A stretch of DNA of 64,000 bases from NCBI GenBank assembly GCA_029233925.1, contig JARGOX010000027.1:1-64000 (forward strand). The letters run 5' to 3'. Within the stretch, counting starts at the first letter, position 1; each line of letters opens with the position of its first letter. The notes under the pieces are model-generated. The model did no database searches. It was not told the origin of the DNA and saw only the letters and a list, made by a program, of their open reading frames with translations. Both the position numbers and the translations under genes were made by a program. Origin of the DNA: Rhizobiaceae bacterium (GTDB taxonomy: Bacteria > Pseudomonadota > Alphaproteobacteria > Rhizobiales > Rhizobiaceae). This document shows, piece after piece, positions 9,887 to 17,517 of the stretch.

Positions 9887-10121
9887 CGGCCTTTCCACGT
9901 TTGCCTGTCAGGGGAGCACGCTGCAAAACACAAGTTCAGTATCGGGGCCATGGGAATTTGTTGCGAATTTTTCCGTTCACATTTGCTTTAGTTACACTTG
10001 TCAGAAATATTTTTGCCCCCATATCGGTCCTACGATTATTGTCTGGTGGCTTGATTACATTGCGTTATTCAGGGTCGCCGAAGGCAAAGACATATTCTGA
10101 ATACAGAATCGGAGCGATGCA

Positions 10122-10751
10122 ATGCGCATTTTTACCGTTGCCTCAGCAGTGCTGGTGGCAGGAGGGATTGCTTTGGCCTGTCTGACGCCCGCACAAACCG
10201 GGGTTGCACAGGTTCAGACCATAGAAGTGGCAAAGCAAGAATGGGCCACCACCCGCTACAAGCAATACGGAAATTGGGAATCCATCTGTGAAACCAGAAC
10301 CCATGAATTCGGCATCCAACCGGCCAATCTGGCAGGACCCACCCAGGAACGTTGTTATATCCGTTACATTGATGTGTTCAATCCAACGGAAGCGCCGGAC
10401 ACACAGGACGGAAGCGCAACCATTGCAGCCTTTGTCAGTTCTGACGAAAAGGGACTTAAAGTAGACTTCGGAATAGACGGTTCCATGCCCTTCCAAAAGG
10501 TCGGTGTCGAACTATCCCGCGAGGGCAAATCGGTATGGAGTATTGAAGACGATTGCCTCAACAAAGGTGTATGCAGTTTCACCGGTCCGGCAGCCTCGGC
10601 ATTGGTGGGCGTATTCTCCGATCGGACGGCTGACGCATTGGTGATGCATATCGACTTCACCAATGTGGACGGGCGAACCGGAACGCGGAACTGGCCCATG
10701 AGGCCGTTTGCCCAAGCGTTTCAGGATTATCAGCGCAACATTCAGCAATAG
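10122..10751 (+). CDS. Invasion-associated locus B (IalB) family protein
   Basis: The 209-residue protein begins with an N-terminal signal sequence (hydrophobic residues 4-22, cleavage near ATPAQTGVAQ-type sequence). The IalB hallmark follows, with YGNWESICE near residue 50 and a cysteine-containing beta-rich domain. Members are periplasmic or envelope proteins named after a Bartonella protein affecting erythrocyte entry; most homologues are in non-pathogens, where the role is unknown. The ATG at 10122 has GGAGCG eight bases upstream. It is flanked by non-coding DNA on both sides and is probably monocistronic. Confidence 0.8.
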   Translation: MRIFTVASAVLVAGGIALACLTPAQTGVAQVQTIEVAKQEWATTRYKQYGNWESICETRTHEFGIQPANLAGPTQERCYIRYIDVFNPTEAPDTQDGSATIAAFVSSDEKGLKVDFGIDGSMPFQKVGVELSREGKSVWSIEDDCLNKGVCSFTGPAASALVGVFSDRTADALVMHIDFTNVDGRTGTRNWPMRPFAQAFQDYQRNIQQ

Positions 10752-11351
10752 ACAGTTTCATGATCAAATGTCACATTTGGTCGTGGATTGCTCTTTTCCA
10801 GGTTTGTGTCGCCGGTTGACTGACGGTTGTCGTCATATATCCCGCGTCAGGAGCTTTAGAGCCGGGGTATACAGCCATTTGCGACATACCAATTGTAATC
10901 GCAAAGCCCAAAGGCCGTGCTATTCAGCAAATACCACTGATTCGATGTTTGCGCCGATTACAATGCTCTTGTGCCATTCGAGATAGCTGTGCAGCGGGCC
11001 AATATTCCTATAATTGTTAGGCAAATCCAAACGAAATTGTGAAAATATATTGCGAAGGCGGTTTAGTTAACATATATATTTTCGCCATTGGCGGTTTCCT
11101 GTTTCCCTAAAATGCGGGTATTTGCGGTTTCCAATGGAAATTTGAGGGTGTATTCATTCCTCTTATTCGCAATAATTATTTGCATGTACAATATAGTTAA
11201 GTACATAAAAAAATATATCAAATTCCTATATTGATAAAATACTATTCGTCTTGTATGCTGGCTTTATGGCTCACCGATGCAAATGCATGCTGGGTGACAA
11301 CGGCTTTTGGTGCGTCATATAAACTGAATAAGATGAATATTGAGGCGCAAA
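10752..11351. other. A+T-rich intergenic region upstream of the MucR-type gene
   Basis: About 600 bases without a convincing gene. The second half is strongly A+T-rich. It contains a 10-base inverted repeat (GAAAATATAT at 11041-11050 and ATATATTTTC at 11074-11083) and, just beyond, CCATTGG and CCAATGG arms with two copies of GCGGTTTCC. Ros/MucR proteins bind A+T-rich DNA and often repress their own genes, so this may be the control region of the next gene. Confidence 0.45.
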
Positions 11352-11774
11352 ATGGATGAACATATTGATTCCAGTCGAGATAATCGACTGGTGGAACTGA
11401 CGGCTGAGGTGGTCGCGGCTTACGTTAGCAACAATGTCGTGCAGACAAGTGATCTTTCGATCCTGATTTCCGAAGTGCATAATGCACTTGGGGCAATGGG
11501 TGGAAAAGGTGAAGCTGAAACGCCGATGAATCAGAAACCTGCAGTGAACATAAGCAAGTCCTTGCAGGATCATCAGATTACCTGTCTGGAATGCGGGTTG
11601 AAGTTCAAATCACTGAAACGACATTTGATGACCTATCACGAATTGACGCCCGAGGGTTATCGATCGAAATGGAATTTGCCTTCGAGTTATCCGATGGTTG
11701 CACCAGCCTATGCTGAAAAGCGCTCCCGACTGGCCAGAGACATGAAGTTGGGTCACAAGCGGGACGAAGAATAA
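11352..11774 (+). CDS. Ros/MucR-family zinc-finger transcriptional regulator
   Basis: The 140-residue protein has the MucR layout: an N-terminal oligomerisation part (residues 1-70) and a C-terminal single zinc finger. The finger reads CLECGLKFKSLKRHLMTYH, giving Cys-X2-Cys-X9-His-X4-His, the spacing of Agrobacterium Ros. It is followed by the conserved TPEGYRSKWNLP and YPMVAPAYAEKRS blocks. Family members bind A+T-rich promoters and repress or silence genes for exopolysaccharide, motility, virulence and cell-cycle functions. The ATG at 11352 was chosen over a TTG at 11340. A terminator-like hairpin follows the stop codon. Confidence 0.9.
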   Translation: MDEHIDSSRDNRLVELTAEVVAAYVSNNVVQTSDLSILISEVHNALGAMGGKGEAETPMNQKPAVNISKSLQDHQITCLECGLKFKSLKRHLMTYHELTPEGYRSKWNLPSSYPMVAPAYAEKRSRLARDMKLGHKRDEE

Positions 11775-11787
11775 AACAAAATTTAAA

Positions 11788-11814
11788 GTGCGGGCCGAAC
11801 AAATTGGTCCGCAC
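11788..11814 (+). terminator. Hairpin after the MucR-type gene
   Basis: A 9-base-pair stem (GTGCGGGCC and GGTCCGCAC, one wobble) with a 9-base loop lies 14 bases after the stop codon and is followed by CGTTTC. It is probably the transcription end of the regulator gene. Confidence 0.5.
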
Positions 11815-11912
11815 CGTTTCTGCCATTGGTCAGCGTGCGCGGATTTTGGCAAAGCAGACGAACAGATGGCAGTTGCCACTTTTCCTGGAACGGGATTGAT
11901 GAGCTGGCCCAC

Positions 11913-12800
11913 TCAGAGCGGGCCGATAATACCGGCGTCAATCAGCTGTATGCGGTCCGGGTACCATATTGAGCTATAGGTCTCATTGTAGATACGATCC
12001 AGAAATGGGGCGGAAATCTTCCTTGCCAAAAAAAACTGCCGGTCCTTTTCCTGTTCCTTGGCGATATCGACGTTGGGAATGAAAGTATCGGTTTCGAGCC
12101 GGTAACCGTGAAATCCCAATTTGCCCGTTTGGCCAAGTGTTCTTTTCAAACCAGCCATGAATACGATGGTACAGGCTGAACTGCATTCCTGTTCTGTGTG
12201 GGTGTTCAATTGACGTTGCATGATCATGGCGGCCATACCGCGCGCTTCGTAAATATTCCCGCCGTTGCTTCGCAATATCAATTCTGTGACACCTGGGTTG
12301 ATGTTGAGTGATCTTTGCAATGCTTTGCTGGAACCCAGCGATATGGTTCCGTTGAAGTGCATAGTGTGTCCGTCATCGGAAATTGTCAAAGTGTACCGGG
12401 ACGCATGGAGACGATCCATGCGGGTCGTGAAAAGCTCGGTTTGAGCGGGTTGCATCGTCAATTGATACAATGCCATCCACTGGGTACCGACAGCAAAAAA
12501 GGCGACGATTATCGCCGCATAGGTGCCCCATACCAGCGCCATCCCTCCCTGATTGGCGACATGCTTTTCTCCGCATCGAATGAGGCCGACGGTCTGCCAG
12601 ATGAACACAAGAAGATCTGTGGCCATCAGACCGAGGCTTATTGCCAGCGGTAGCGGGTTAAGGAGTGTCAGGTTAAGCAGTGTTGGCTGGAGGGGTATGA
12701 ACCAGATCAACAGGCGCAGACCGACAAAGTTGCCCCAGAAGCATAGAAAGAGCGATTGCTCGCCGCGCCAATGGCGATGGATGTAATACCAAAGATCCAT
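11913..12800 (-). CDS. Membrane-anchored ClpP-fold protein (COG3904-like)
   Basis: The 295-residue protein has about three transmembrane segments in residues 1-110. The soluble domain resembles ClpP/crotonase-fold proteases of the COG3904 type. Visible landmarks are LILRSNGGN near residue 170, an ECSSACTIVF segment carrying the expected serine nucleophile, and LGFHGYR carrying a possible catalytic histidine. It probably works at the inner membrane with its domain in the periplasm. Substrate and biological role are unknown, and proteolytic activity is not established for this family. It is transcribed toward the MucR gene, alone on its strand. The start ATG at 12800 is preceded by a GGATGGGG ribosome site. 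Confidence 0.6.
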   Translation of the reverse strand: MDLWYYIHRHWRGEQSLFLCFWGNFVGLRLLIWFIPLQPTLLNLTLLNPLPLAISLGLMATDLLVFIWQTVGLIRCGEKHVANQGGMALVWGTYAAIIVAFFAVGTQWMALYQLTMQPAQTELFTTRMDRLHASRYTLTISDDGHTMHFNGTISLGSSKALQRSLNINPGVTELILRSNGGNIYEARGMAAMIMQRQLNTHTEQECSSACTIVFMAGLKRTLGQTGKLGFHGYRLETDTFIPNVDIAKEQEKDRQFFLARKISAPFLDRIYNETYSSIWYPDRIQLIDAGIIGPL

Positions 12801-13295
12801 GATTATGCCCCATCCGACTGGTTCGGGAGGTTTTCCGGCAAGAAGCGTGTGACCATGAGATGCATGGGGTGGCGATACGGGGTATCGGTCAAGACGCGCG
12901 CCGCCATCCGGAGAGCTTCCCGAACTGGCCTTCGGCGAGTCCAGCCTGTCCGTCGGACGGCGGCGCGCCTGGCCGACGGACAGGCTGGGCTTATTAGATG
13001 GGTCATAATCATCGATTTTTGATATAAGTCATGCGGCCTACCCAGTTGCAACAAAACTTGCGGTCGGTTCAATCCGGCAATAATTGCGCTGCATTCCATT
13101 ATATGCCGGATGCTGCACGCTGCAAATGGTGTTGCCAGACAGTCAAGTTACAACTGTTGGTGAAGAGTTGGTTCCTCATTTCGAAGTTGCCACCGCTTGG
13201 GGTGCTTCGAAATATAGCGCTTGTTTCGGGTTGGTTTTGCCGGTCTAATCCAGAGTGAAACACAATGGGATAAACCGCAGGGCTGGTCGTGATCC
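12801..13295. other. Intergenic region with large inverted repeat
   Basis: About 495 bases between two divergent genes. A 98-codon minus-strand frame covers most of it but has no recognisable features and is broken in composition by a long palindrome. The palindrome (listed separately) is the only obvious structure. Confidence 0.5.
12938..12991. repeat. Long near-perfect inverted repeat
   Basis: The arms CCAGCCTGTCCGTCGG (12941-12956) and CCGACGGACAGGCTGG (12973-12988) are perfect complements. They extend outward by three more pairs with one G-T wobble. The 16-base loop contains the palindrome GGCGCGCC. There is no adjacent T-run, so this is not an ordinary terminator; it may be a dispersed palindromic repeat element. 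Confidence 0.85.
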
Positions 13296-14375
13296 ATGAA
13301 TAGTCGTTTTCAGAAAATGGTCTATGGCCTGGCATTTGCCATCATGGTGGGTTTTGTCCTGCGCATAGGCAAACCCATTTTCATTCCCGTAATTTCCGGC
13401 ATCATTTCTGTCTACGTACTCAGCACGGCTGCCAATAGTCTGGGAAAAGTACCAGTGATCGGCGCTCTGATACCCGTATGGCTCAGGCACGTGATTGCAT
13501 TTCTGGTCTTCATCTTGCTGGTGACCCTGCTGGTTTTTCTCTTTGCAGCCAATATACAGCAGGTTGTCGCGCTCGCCCCGCGTTACCAGGAAACGCTGCT
13601 GGGCTTTGTCAGCGAAATTGCCAAGATGCTGGGTGTTGACGATGAACCCTCATGGGGAACGATTCGCAATCTCGTATTAAGCGATATCGACCTGCAGAAA
13701 GTTGTCAGCACGACAGTCACCTCGGTATCCAGTCTCGCAGGTCAGGTCTTCGTGGTGTTTTTATATGCCAGTTTTCTGATGGCCGAACGGCTTCATTTCA
13801 GTCGCAAGATTGTCATGGCATCCACGTCCCGTGATGGCGCAAAGCGTGTCATGGACATGGTGGAAAAAATCAATCGGCGGATCGGTGATTATTTGACAGT
13901 CAAGACCCTGGTCAACGTGCTTTTAGGGCTGATCAGCTATGCCTGCATGTGGCTGATTGGTGTGGACTTTGCCGGGTTTTTTGCGGTTCTCATCGGCGTG
14001 CTGAATTATATACCCTATGTGGGCTCCATGGTTGGTGTTGCCTTTCCTGTCTTGCTGACTGCCGCGCAATTCGGATCGATTGAGGCGATCCTGATCGTTC
14101 TGATCAGCCTGACGGCATCACAAATGTTCATGGGCGGAGTGGTGGAGCCACGGTTGCTGGGCCGCTCCATGAATTTGAGCCCTTTTGTTGTGCTGATATC
14201 GCTGACTGTCTGGTATGCGCTGTGGGGTATTGCCGGAGCCATACTGGCAGTGCCGATGACATCTGTCGTGGTCATCATATTCGCGGCATTCGCCACCACG
14301 CGTCCCCTGGCGATATTGTTGTCTCAAACGGGTCAATTTGCGGAAGATGCCAAGGCTGCTCGAAAGTCAAAATAG
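13296..14375 (+). CDS. AI-2E family transporter (PerM/UPF0118)
   Basis: The 359-residue integral membrane protein has about eight hydrophobic segments. It carries the family landmarks in the second half, notably NYIPYVGSMVG near residue 237 and the loop with GRSMNLSPFVVLISL. The family includes TqsA, an autoinducer-2 exporter, and sodium/proton antiporters. The substrate here is not predictable, and the common name reflects only one member. The ribosome site before the ATG is weak. The gene appears monocistronic; a short 6-base-pair hairpin follows its stop. Confidence 0.85.
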   Translation: MNSRFQKMVYGLAFAIMVGFVLRIGKPIFIPVISGIISVYVLSTAANSLGKVPVIGALIPVWLRHVIAFLVFILLVTLLVFLFAANIQQVVALAPRYQETLLGFVSEIAKMLGVDDEPSWGTIRNLVLSDIDLQKVVSTTVTSVSSLAGQVFVVFLYASFLMAERLHFSRKIVMASTSRDGAKRVMDMVEKINRRIGDYLTVKTLVNVLLGLISYACMWLIGVDFAGFFAVLIGVLNYIPYVGSMVGVAFPVLLTAAQFGSIEAILIVLISLTASQMFMGGVVEPRLLGRSMNLSPFVVLISLTVWYALWGIAGAILAVPMTSVVVIIFAAFATTRPLAILLSQTGQFAEDAKAARKSK

Positions 14376-14594
14376 AACCGGCAATAGGGTTCTGTTCATT
14401 GCACAACCAAAGGGCAAGGCACAATGGTCTGCCAACCCTGTCTGAAGCATTGAGAGATTCAATCCGTCAGTAAATGAAGCCGCAAGAGCAAGATTTGCCT
14501 ATCAGGGGCAACGAGGCAAACAATCATTAATAAGCCTCCAAAACAGTCGGGGTGTAGAAGATCAATTTGCGAAGCGGCTTTCAATGTTCCAATT

Positions 14595-14609
14595 GTTCGT
14601 GATATGTTC
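14595..14609 (+). promoter_or_regulatory. LexA (SOS) box upstream of the isocitrate lyase-like gene
   Basis: The sequence GTTC-GTGATAT-GTTC is identical to the box at 9270-9284, including its 7-base centre. It ends 29 bases before the ATG at 14639. TTCAAT and TATGTT with 17 bases between them could be the -35 and -10 elements, the latter overlapping the box. Confidence 0.7.
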
Positions 14610-14638
14610 CGAACTGGAATCGGAACCGGAGATTGAGC

Positions 14639-15472
14639 ATGGATGCGCAGACAAAAAAATATCAGCGATTTTGTGATCTTCATCAACAAGCCGGCGCCTT
14701 TGTCATTCCAAACCCCTGGAATGCCGGTTCAGCGATGATCCTGCAAAGCCTTGGCTATGAAGCGCTGGCAACAACGTCCGCGGGATTGGCATTCTCCCTT
14801 GGTCGCCGTGATTCACAAGGAGAGGTCAGCCGCGACGATATACTGACAAATGCCAGCGAGATTGTAGAATCCTGCAATTTGCCGGTATCGGCCGATCTGG
14901 AGAACGGCTTTGGTGATCGCCCGGAAGATTGTGCCCGAACCATTCAGCTGGCTGCCGGTATTGGTCTTGTCGGTGGATCCATTGAAGATGCCACCGGCCG
15001 ATCCGATGCGCCCATCCATGACTTCCAACTGGCCGTCGAACGTGTCGCAGCCGCTGCAGAAGCCAGCAGGCAATTGCCCTTTCTGCTGACTGCACGGTGC
15101 GAGAATTTTCTGCACGGTCGTCCTGATCTGGACGATACGATCAATCGGTTGAAGGCTTTTGAGGATGCCGGTGCAGATGTTCTTTATGCACCGGGGCTGC
15201 CAGATCTCGACGCCATCAGAACCCTATGCGCATCACTGACAAAACCGGTGAATGTGGTGATGGGTCTGAGTGGACCATCGTGGTCGGTATCGCAACTTGC
15301 CGAAGCCGGTGTCAAACGCATCAGTGTCGGCGGATCATTCGCGCGTGCGGCGCTTGGCGGGTTTATCCGCGCTGCTTCCGAAGTCCGTGAGCAGGGAACA
15401 TTCGGCTATGCACGAGAAGCATTGCCGGATGCGGAGGCGCGTCGCTATATGGTTGGTGCTGTTCGCGGTTAG
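14639..15472 (+). CDS. Isocitrate lyase / PEP mutase superfamily protein
   Basis: The 277-residue protein belongs to the isocitrate lyase/phosphoenolpyruvate mutase superfamily, a TIM-barrel group that makes or breaks C-C or C-P bonds in 2-oxo acids and needs magnesium. The metal-binding SADLENGFGDRPED is near residue 85, LTARCENFLHGR near 155, and GADVLYAPGL follows. The canonical KKCGH (isocitrate lyase) signature is absent, so it is more likely an oxaloacetate decarboxylase-, carboxyphosphonoenolpyruvate- or methylisocitrate lyase-like enzyme of unknown substrate. The ATG at 14639 has CGGAG seven bases upstream; a TTG at 14633 is the alternative. A LexA box precedes it, and the phage cassette starts 380 bases downstream on the same strand. 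Confidence 0.8.
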   Translation: MDAQTKKYQRFCDLHQQAGAFVIPNPWNAGSAMILQSLGYEALATTSAGLAFSLGRRDSQGEVSRDDILTNASEIVESCNLPVSADLENGFGDRPEDCARTIQLAAGIGLVGGSIEDATGRSDAPIHDFQLAVERVAAAAEASRQLPFLLTARCENFLHGRPDLDDTINRLKAFEDAGADVLYAPGLPDLDAIRTLCASLTKPVNVVMGLSGPSWSVSQLAEAGVKRISVGGSFARAALGGFIRAASEVREQGTFGYAREALPDAEARRYMVGAVRG

Positions 15473-15851
15473 TCGTCAACATTTTTTCTACTGTTTTCGC
15501 AGCGTATCGGCGGAATGGAACCATGGGCGCGTCAGGTAATTTGCCCATGGATGACGCATTCCTCGATAAAATAGAATCTGTATTATTATATTAAATCAAT
15601 TATTTATGCAGAATGCAGGCTGCAAGGCACTGTTGCAGTCTGTAAGTGGCATAGTGTGCTGTCCGAAAATTCCCTATAAGTGCAGTCATTCCACATAACA
15701 TAACATCAGTGTGACTGACGCGGTGCTGTATCGTTTGAGAGGCCAGGGCCAAATTCCCCGTGTGCTCTCGGCACCAGCACGCCAGTCAGGTGGGCAAGGC
15801 TATCTTGTTCCAACAATGTTCCGTCCGTTGGTCAGGCAGCCGGGGAAAACC
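15473..15851. other. Intergenic region before the phage cassette
   Basis: About 380 bases. It contains a perfect 8-base dyad (CCATGGGC at 15521-15528 and GCCCATGG at 15543-15550) with no T-run, an A+T-rich stretch at 15570-15610, and a LexA box at 15807-15821. No strong terminator was seen, so transcripts from the preceding gene could continue into the cassette. Confidence 0.5.
15807..15821 (+). promoter_or_regulatory. LexA (SOS) box upstream of the phage cassette
   Basis: GTTC-CAACAAT-GTTC matches the alphaproteobacterial LexA operator exactly. It ends 30 bases before the ATG at 15852, the same spacing as the boxes before 9311 and 14639. Its centre differs from those two, so it is not a copied stretch. 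Confidence 0.65.
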
Positions 15852-16145
15852 ATGTCCAATCCTGTAGAGAGATCGACGCCCCGGACTGCGGGACGCCGGG
15901 GCAAGAAAGGACCGGACAAATCAACGGTCCTATTGAAGGATGCGCTGATTGAAGCCGCGAAAATGGCCGGGAGTGACAAGCAGGGCACGGATGGCCTTGT
16001 AGGCTATTGCCGCTTTCTGGCAACCGAAGAGCCGAGAACTTTCGCCACGTTGATCGGCAAGGTGCTGCCGATGCAGGTGACGGGTGTCGACCACGGCCCC
16101 ATCAAAACACGTATAGAGTTTGCCATTGTCGACCCCAAGGAGTGA
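15852..16145 (+). CDS. Probable small terminase-like phage protein
   Basis: The 97-residue basic protein lies immediately before the large terminase and overlaps its start. The layout (N-terminal Arg/Lys-rich tail, a helical LLKDALIEAAKMAG core, then a C-terminal segment ending VTGVDHGPIKTRIEFAIVDP) is common for the first gene of alphaproteobacterial head modules, where a small terminase subunit usually sits. No diagnostic motif is visible, so the assignment is by position. The ATG at 15852 has GGGGAAAA upstream; the frame extends further 5' but without a ribosome site. A LexA box lies 30 bases upstream. Confidence 0.5.
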   Translation: MSNPVERSTPRTAGRRGKKGPDKSTVLLKDALIEAAKMAGSDKQGTDGLVGYCRFLATEEPRTFATLIGKVLPMQVTGVDHGPIKTRIEFAIVDPKE

Positions 16146-17514
16146 CACCCTATCGATTGGTGTTCCAAGAGCGCTGGCACCGCTTCTGAAGGATCTGCGC
16201 TACAAGGGTGCCTATGGCGGGCGTGGCGGCGCAAAGTCACATTTCTTTGCGGAAATGCTGCTGGCGCGATGTTACGGCGGGCCAACCAGGGCGGCCTGCA
16301 TTCGCGAGGTGCAAAACAGCCTGAAGGAATCCGTTCGCCAATTGCTGAAAGACAAGATCGGCAAGCTTGGTCTTGGCTGGTTTTTTGATGTTCTGGAAAC
16401 AGAAATTCGCGGCAGGAACGGATCCCTGATCATTTTCAGGGGCATGCAGTCTTACAATGCCGAGAACATCAAATCGCTCGAGGGTTTCGATATCGCCTGG
16501 GTAGAGGAAGCGCAGACATTGTCGGCGCACTCACTCAAACTGCTTCGGCCGACGATCCGCAAGGAGGGCTCGCAGCTCTGGTTTTCCTGGAACCCGCGCC
16601 ATGACAGCGATGCAGTCGACCGGTTCTTTCGCGGTGGGCGGACCATGACGGATGGTATGGCCATCGAGGTTAACTGGAATGACAATCCCTGGCTACCTGA
16701 TGTCCTGAGGCAGGAAAAGGATGACGATTATGCGTCAGACCCGGAAATGGCCGAACATGTCTGGGGTGGCGGCTACGAGATCGTTACCGAAGGTGCCTAT
16801 TACGCCAAGCTTTTGCACGCTGCAGAACGAGACGGACGAATAGGTGCTTTTCCTCACAGGCCTGCTCTGCCGGTCATGACAGCCTGGGATTTGGGCATTG
16901 ATGACTATACCGCCATCTGGTTCCTCCAGGACAACGGACGCGAAGTCTTTGCCATAGACTATTTTGAGGTCAGCAATGAAGGCGCCGAACAGATCGTCAG
17001 GCAGGCGCTGCCTGAGCTCACCCCGGATACTGCTGAAGCCGCCGCCCAGATGGTTGAAATCGGCAGGGTTAGACCGTTTCGCTACAGCAAACATTTTCTG
17101 CCCCACGACGTCAAAGTCCGGGAATGGGGCGCTGGTGGCAAACAGCGCTCGCTGACGCTGATGGGGTTTGGGGTCAAACCCTTGCATATCGGGGTTGCAG
17201 CCAATCCTGCAGATCGGATCAATGCTGTGCGCAGATTGCTGCCGATGATGCATTTCAACAATACCCAACGGGTACAGGTCGGATTGTCGCGGCTGCGCAG
17301 ATATGCGCGCAAATGGAATGACAGCATGCAGTCCTATTCGACCCCGATGCACGACATAAACAGCCATGGCGCGGACGCTCTGGGTGAATATGCCATCAAT
17401 TGTCAGGTGGTCACGGCAAAACCCAAACCTGTGCCCGAGAGCCGCCAGCAAATCAGTCAGGTGGTTCTTGAGGGGCCACCCCGTCCTGCAAATATAACTC
17501 GCATAAGGCTTTGA
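16120..17514 (+). CDS. Phage terminase large subunit (PBSX/Terminase_3 type)
   Basis: This is the 464-residue ATPase-nuclease motor that packages phage DNA into the prohead. The Walker A-like loop GGRGGAKS is at residues 33-40. The Walker B segment FDIAWVEEAQ follows, with acidic residues at 129-130. A nuclease-domain aspartate sits in TAWDLGIDDYTAIWF near residue 255. The downstream GADALGEYAI near the C-terminus is also typical. The start is unclear: a TTG at 16120 overlaps the previous gene by 26 bases, while the best Shine-Dalgarno (AAGGAG at 16137) points to a non-standard start near 16156. All motifs are intact. The portal gene begins four bases after it. Confidence 0.88.
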   Translation: MPLSTPRSDTLSIGVPRALAPLLKDLRYKGAYGGRGGAKSHFFAEMLLARCYGGPTRAACIREVQNSLKESVRQLLKDKIGKLGLGWFFDVLETEIRGRNGSLIIFRGMQSYNAENIKSLEGFDIAWVEEAQTLSAHSLKLLRPTIRKEGSQLWFSWNPRHDSDAVDRFFRGGRTMTDGMAIEVNWNDNPWLPDVLRQEKDDDYASDPEMAEHVWGGGYEIVTEGAYYAKLLHAAERDGRIGAFPHRPALPVMTAWDLGIDDYTAIWFLQDNGREVFAIDYFEVSNEGAEQIVRQALPELTPDTAEAAAQMVEIGRVRPFRYSKHFLPHDVKVREWGAGGKQRSLTLMGFGVKPLHIGVAANPADRINAVRRLLPMMHFNNTQRVQVGLSRLRRYARKWNDSMQSYSTPMHDINSHGADALGEYAINCQVVTAKPKPVPESRQQISQVVLEGPPRPANITRIRL

Positions 17515-17517
17515 CAC

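Noticed and set aside
12941-12988. Palindrome interpreted as an intrinsic terminator
   Set aside because: No T-run on either side and no gene ends next to it.
12803-13099. Minus-strand 98-codon frame
   Set aside because: It spans the large palindrome and resembles no family; treated as non-coding.
15473-15851. Possible attachment site or tRNA target for phage integration
   Set aside because: No tRNA gene or matching duplicate at 31.7-36 kb was found by eye; an unseen repeat cannot be excluded.
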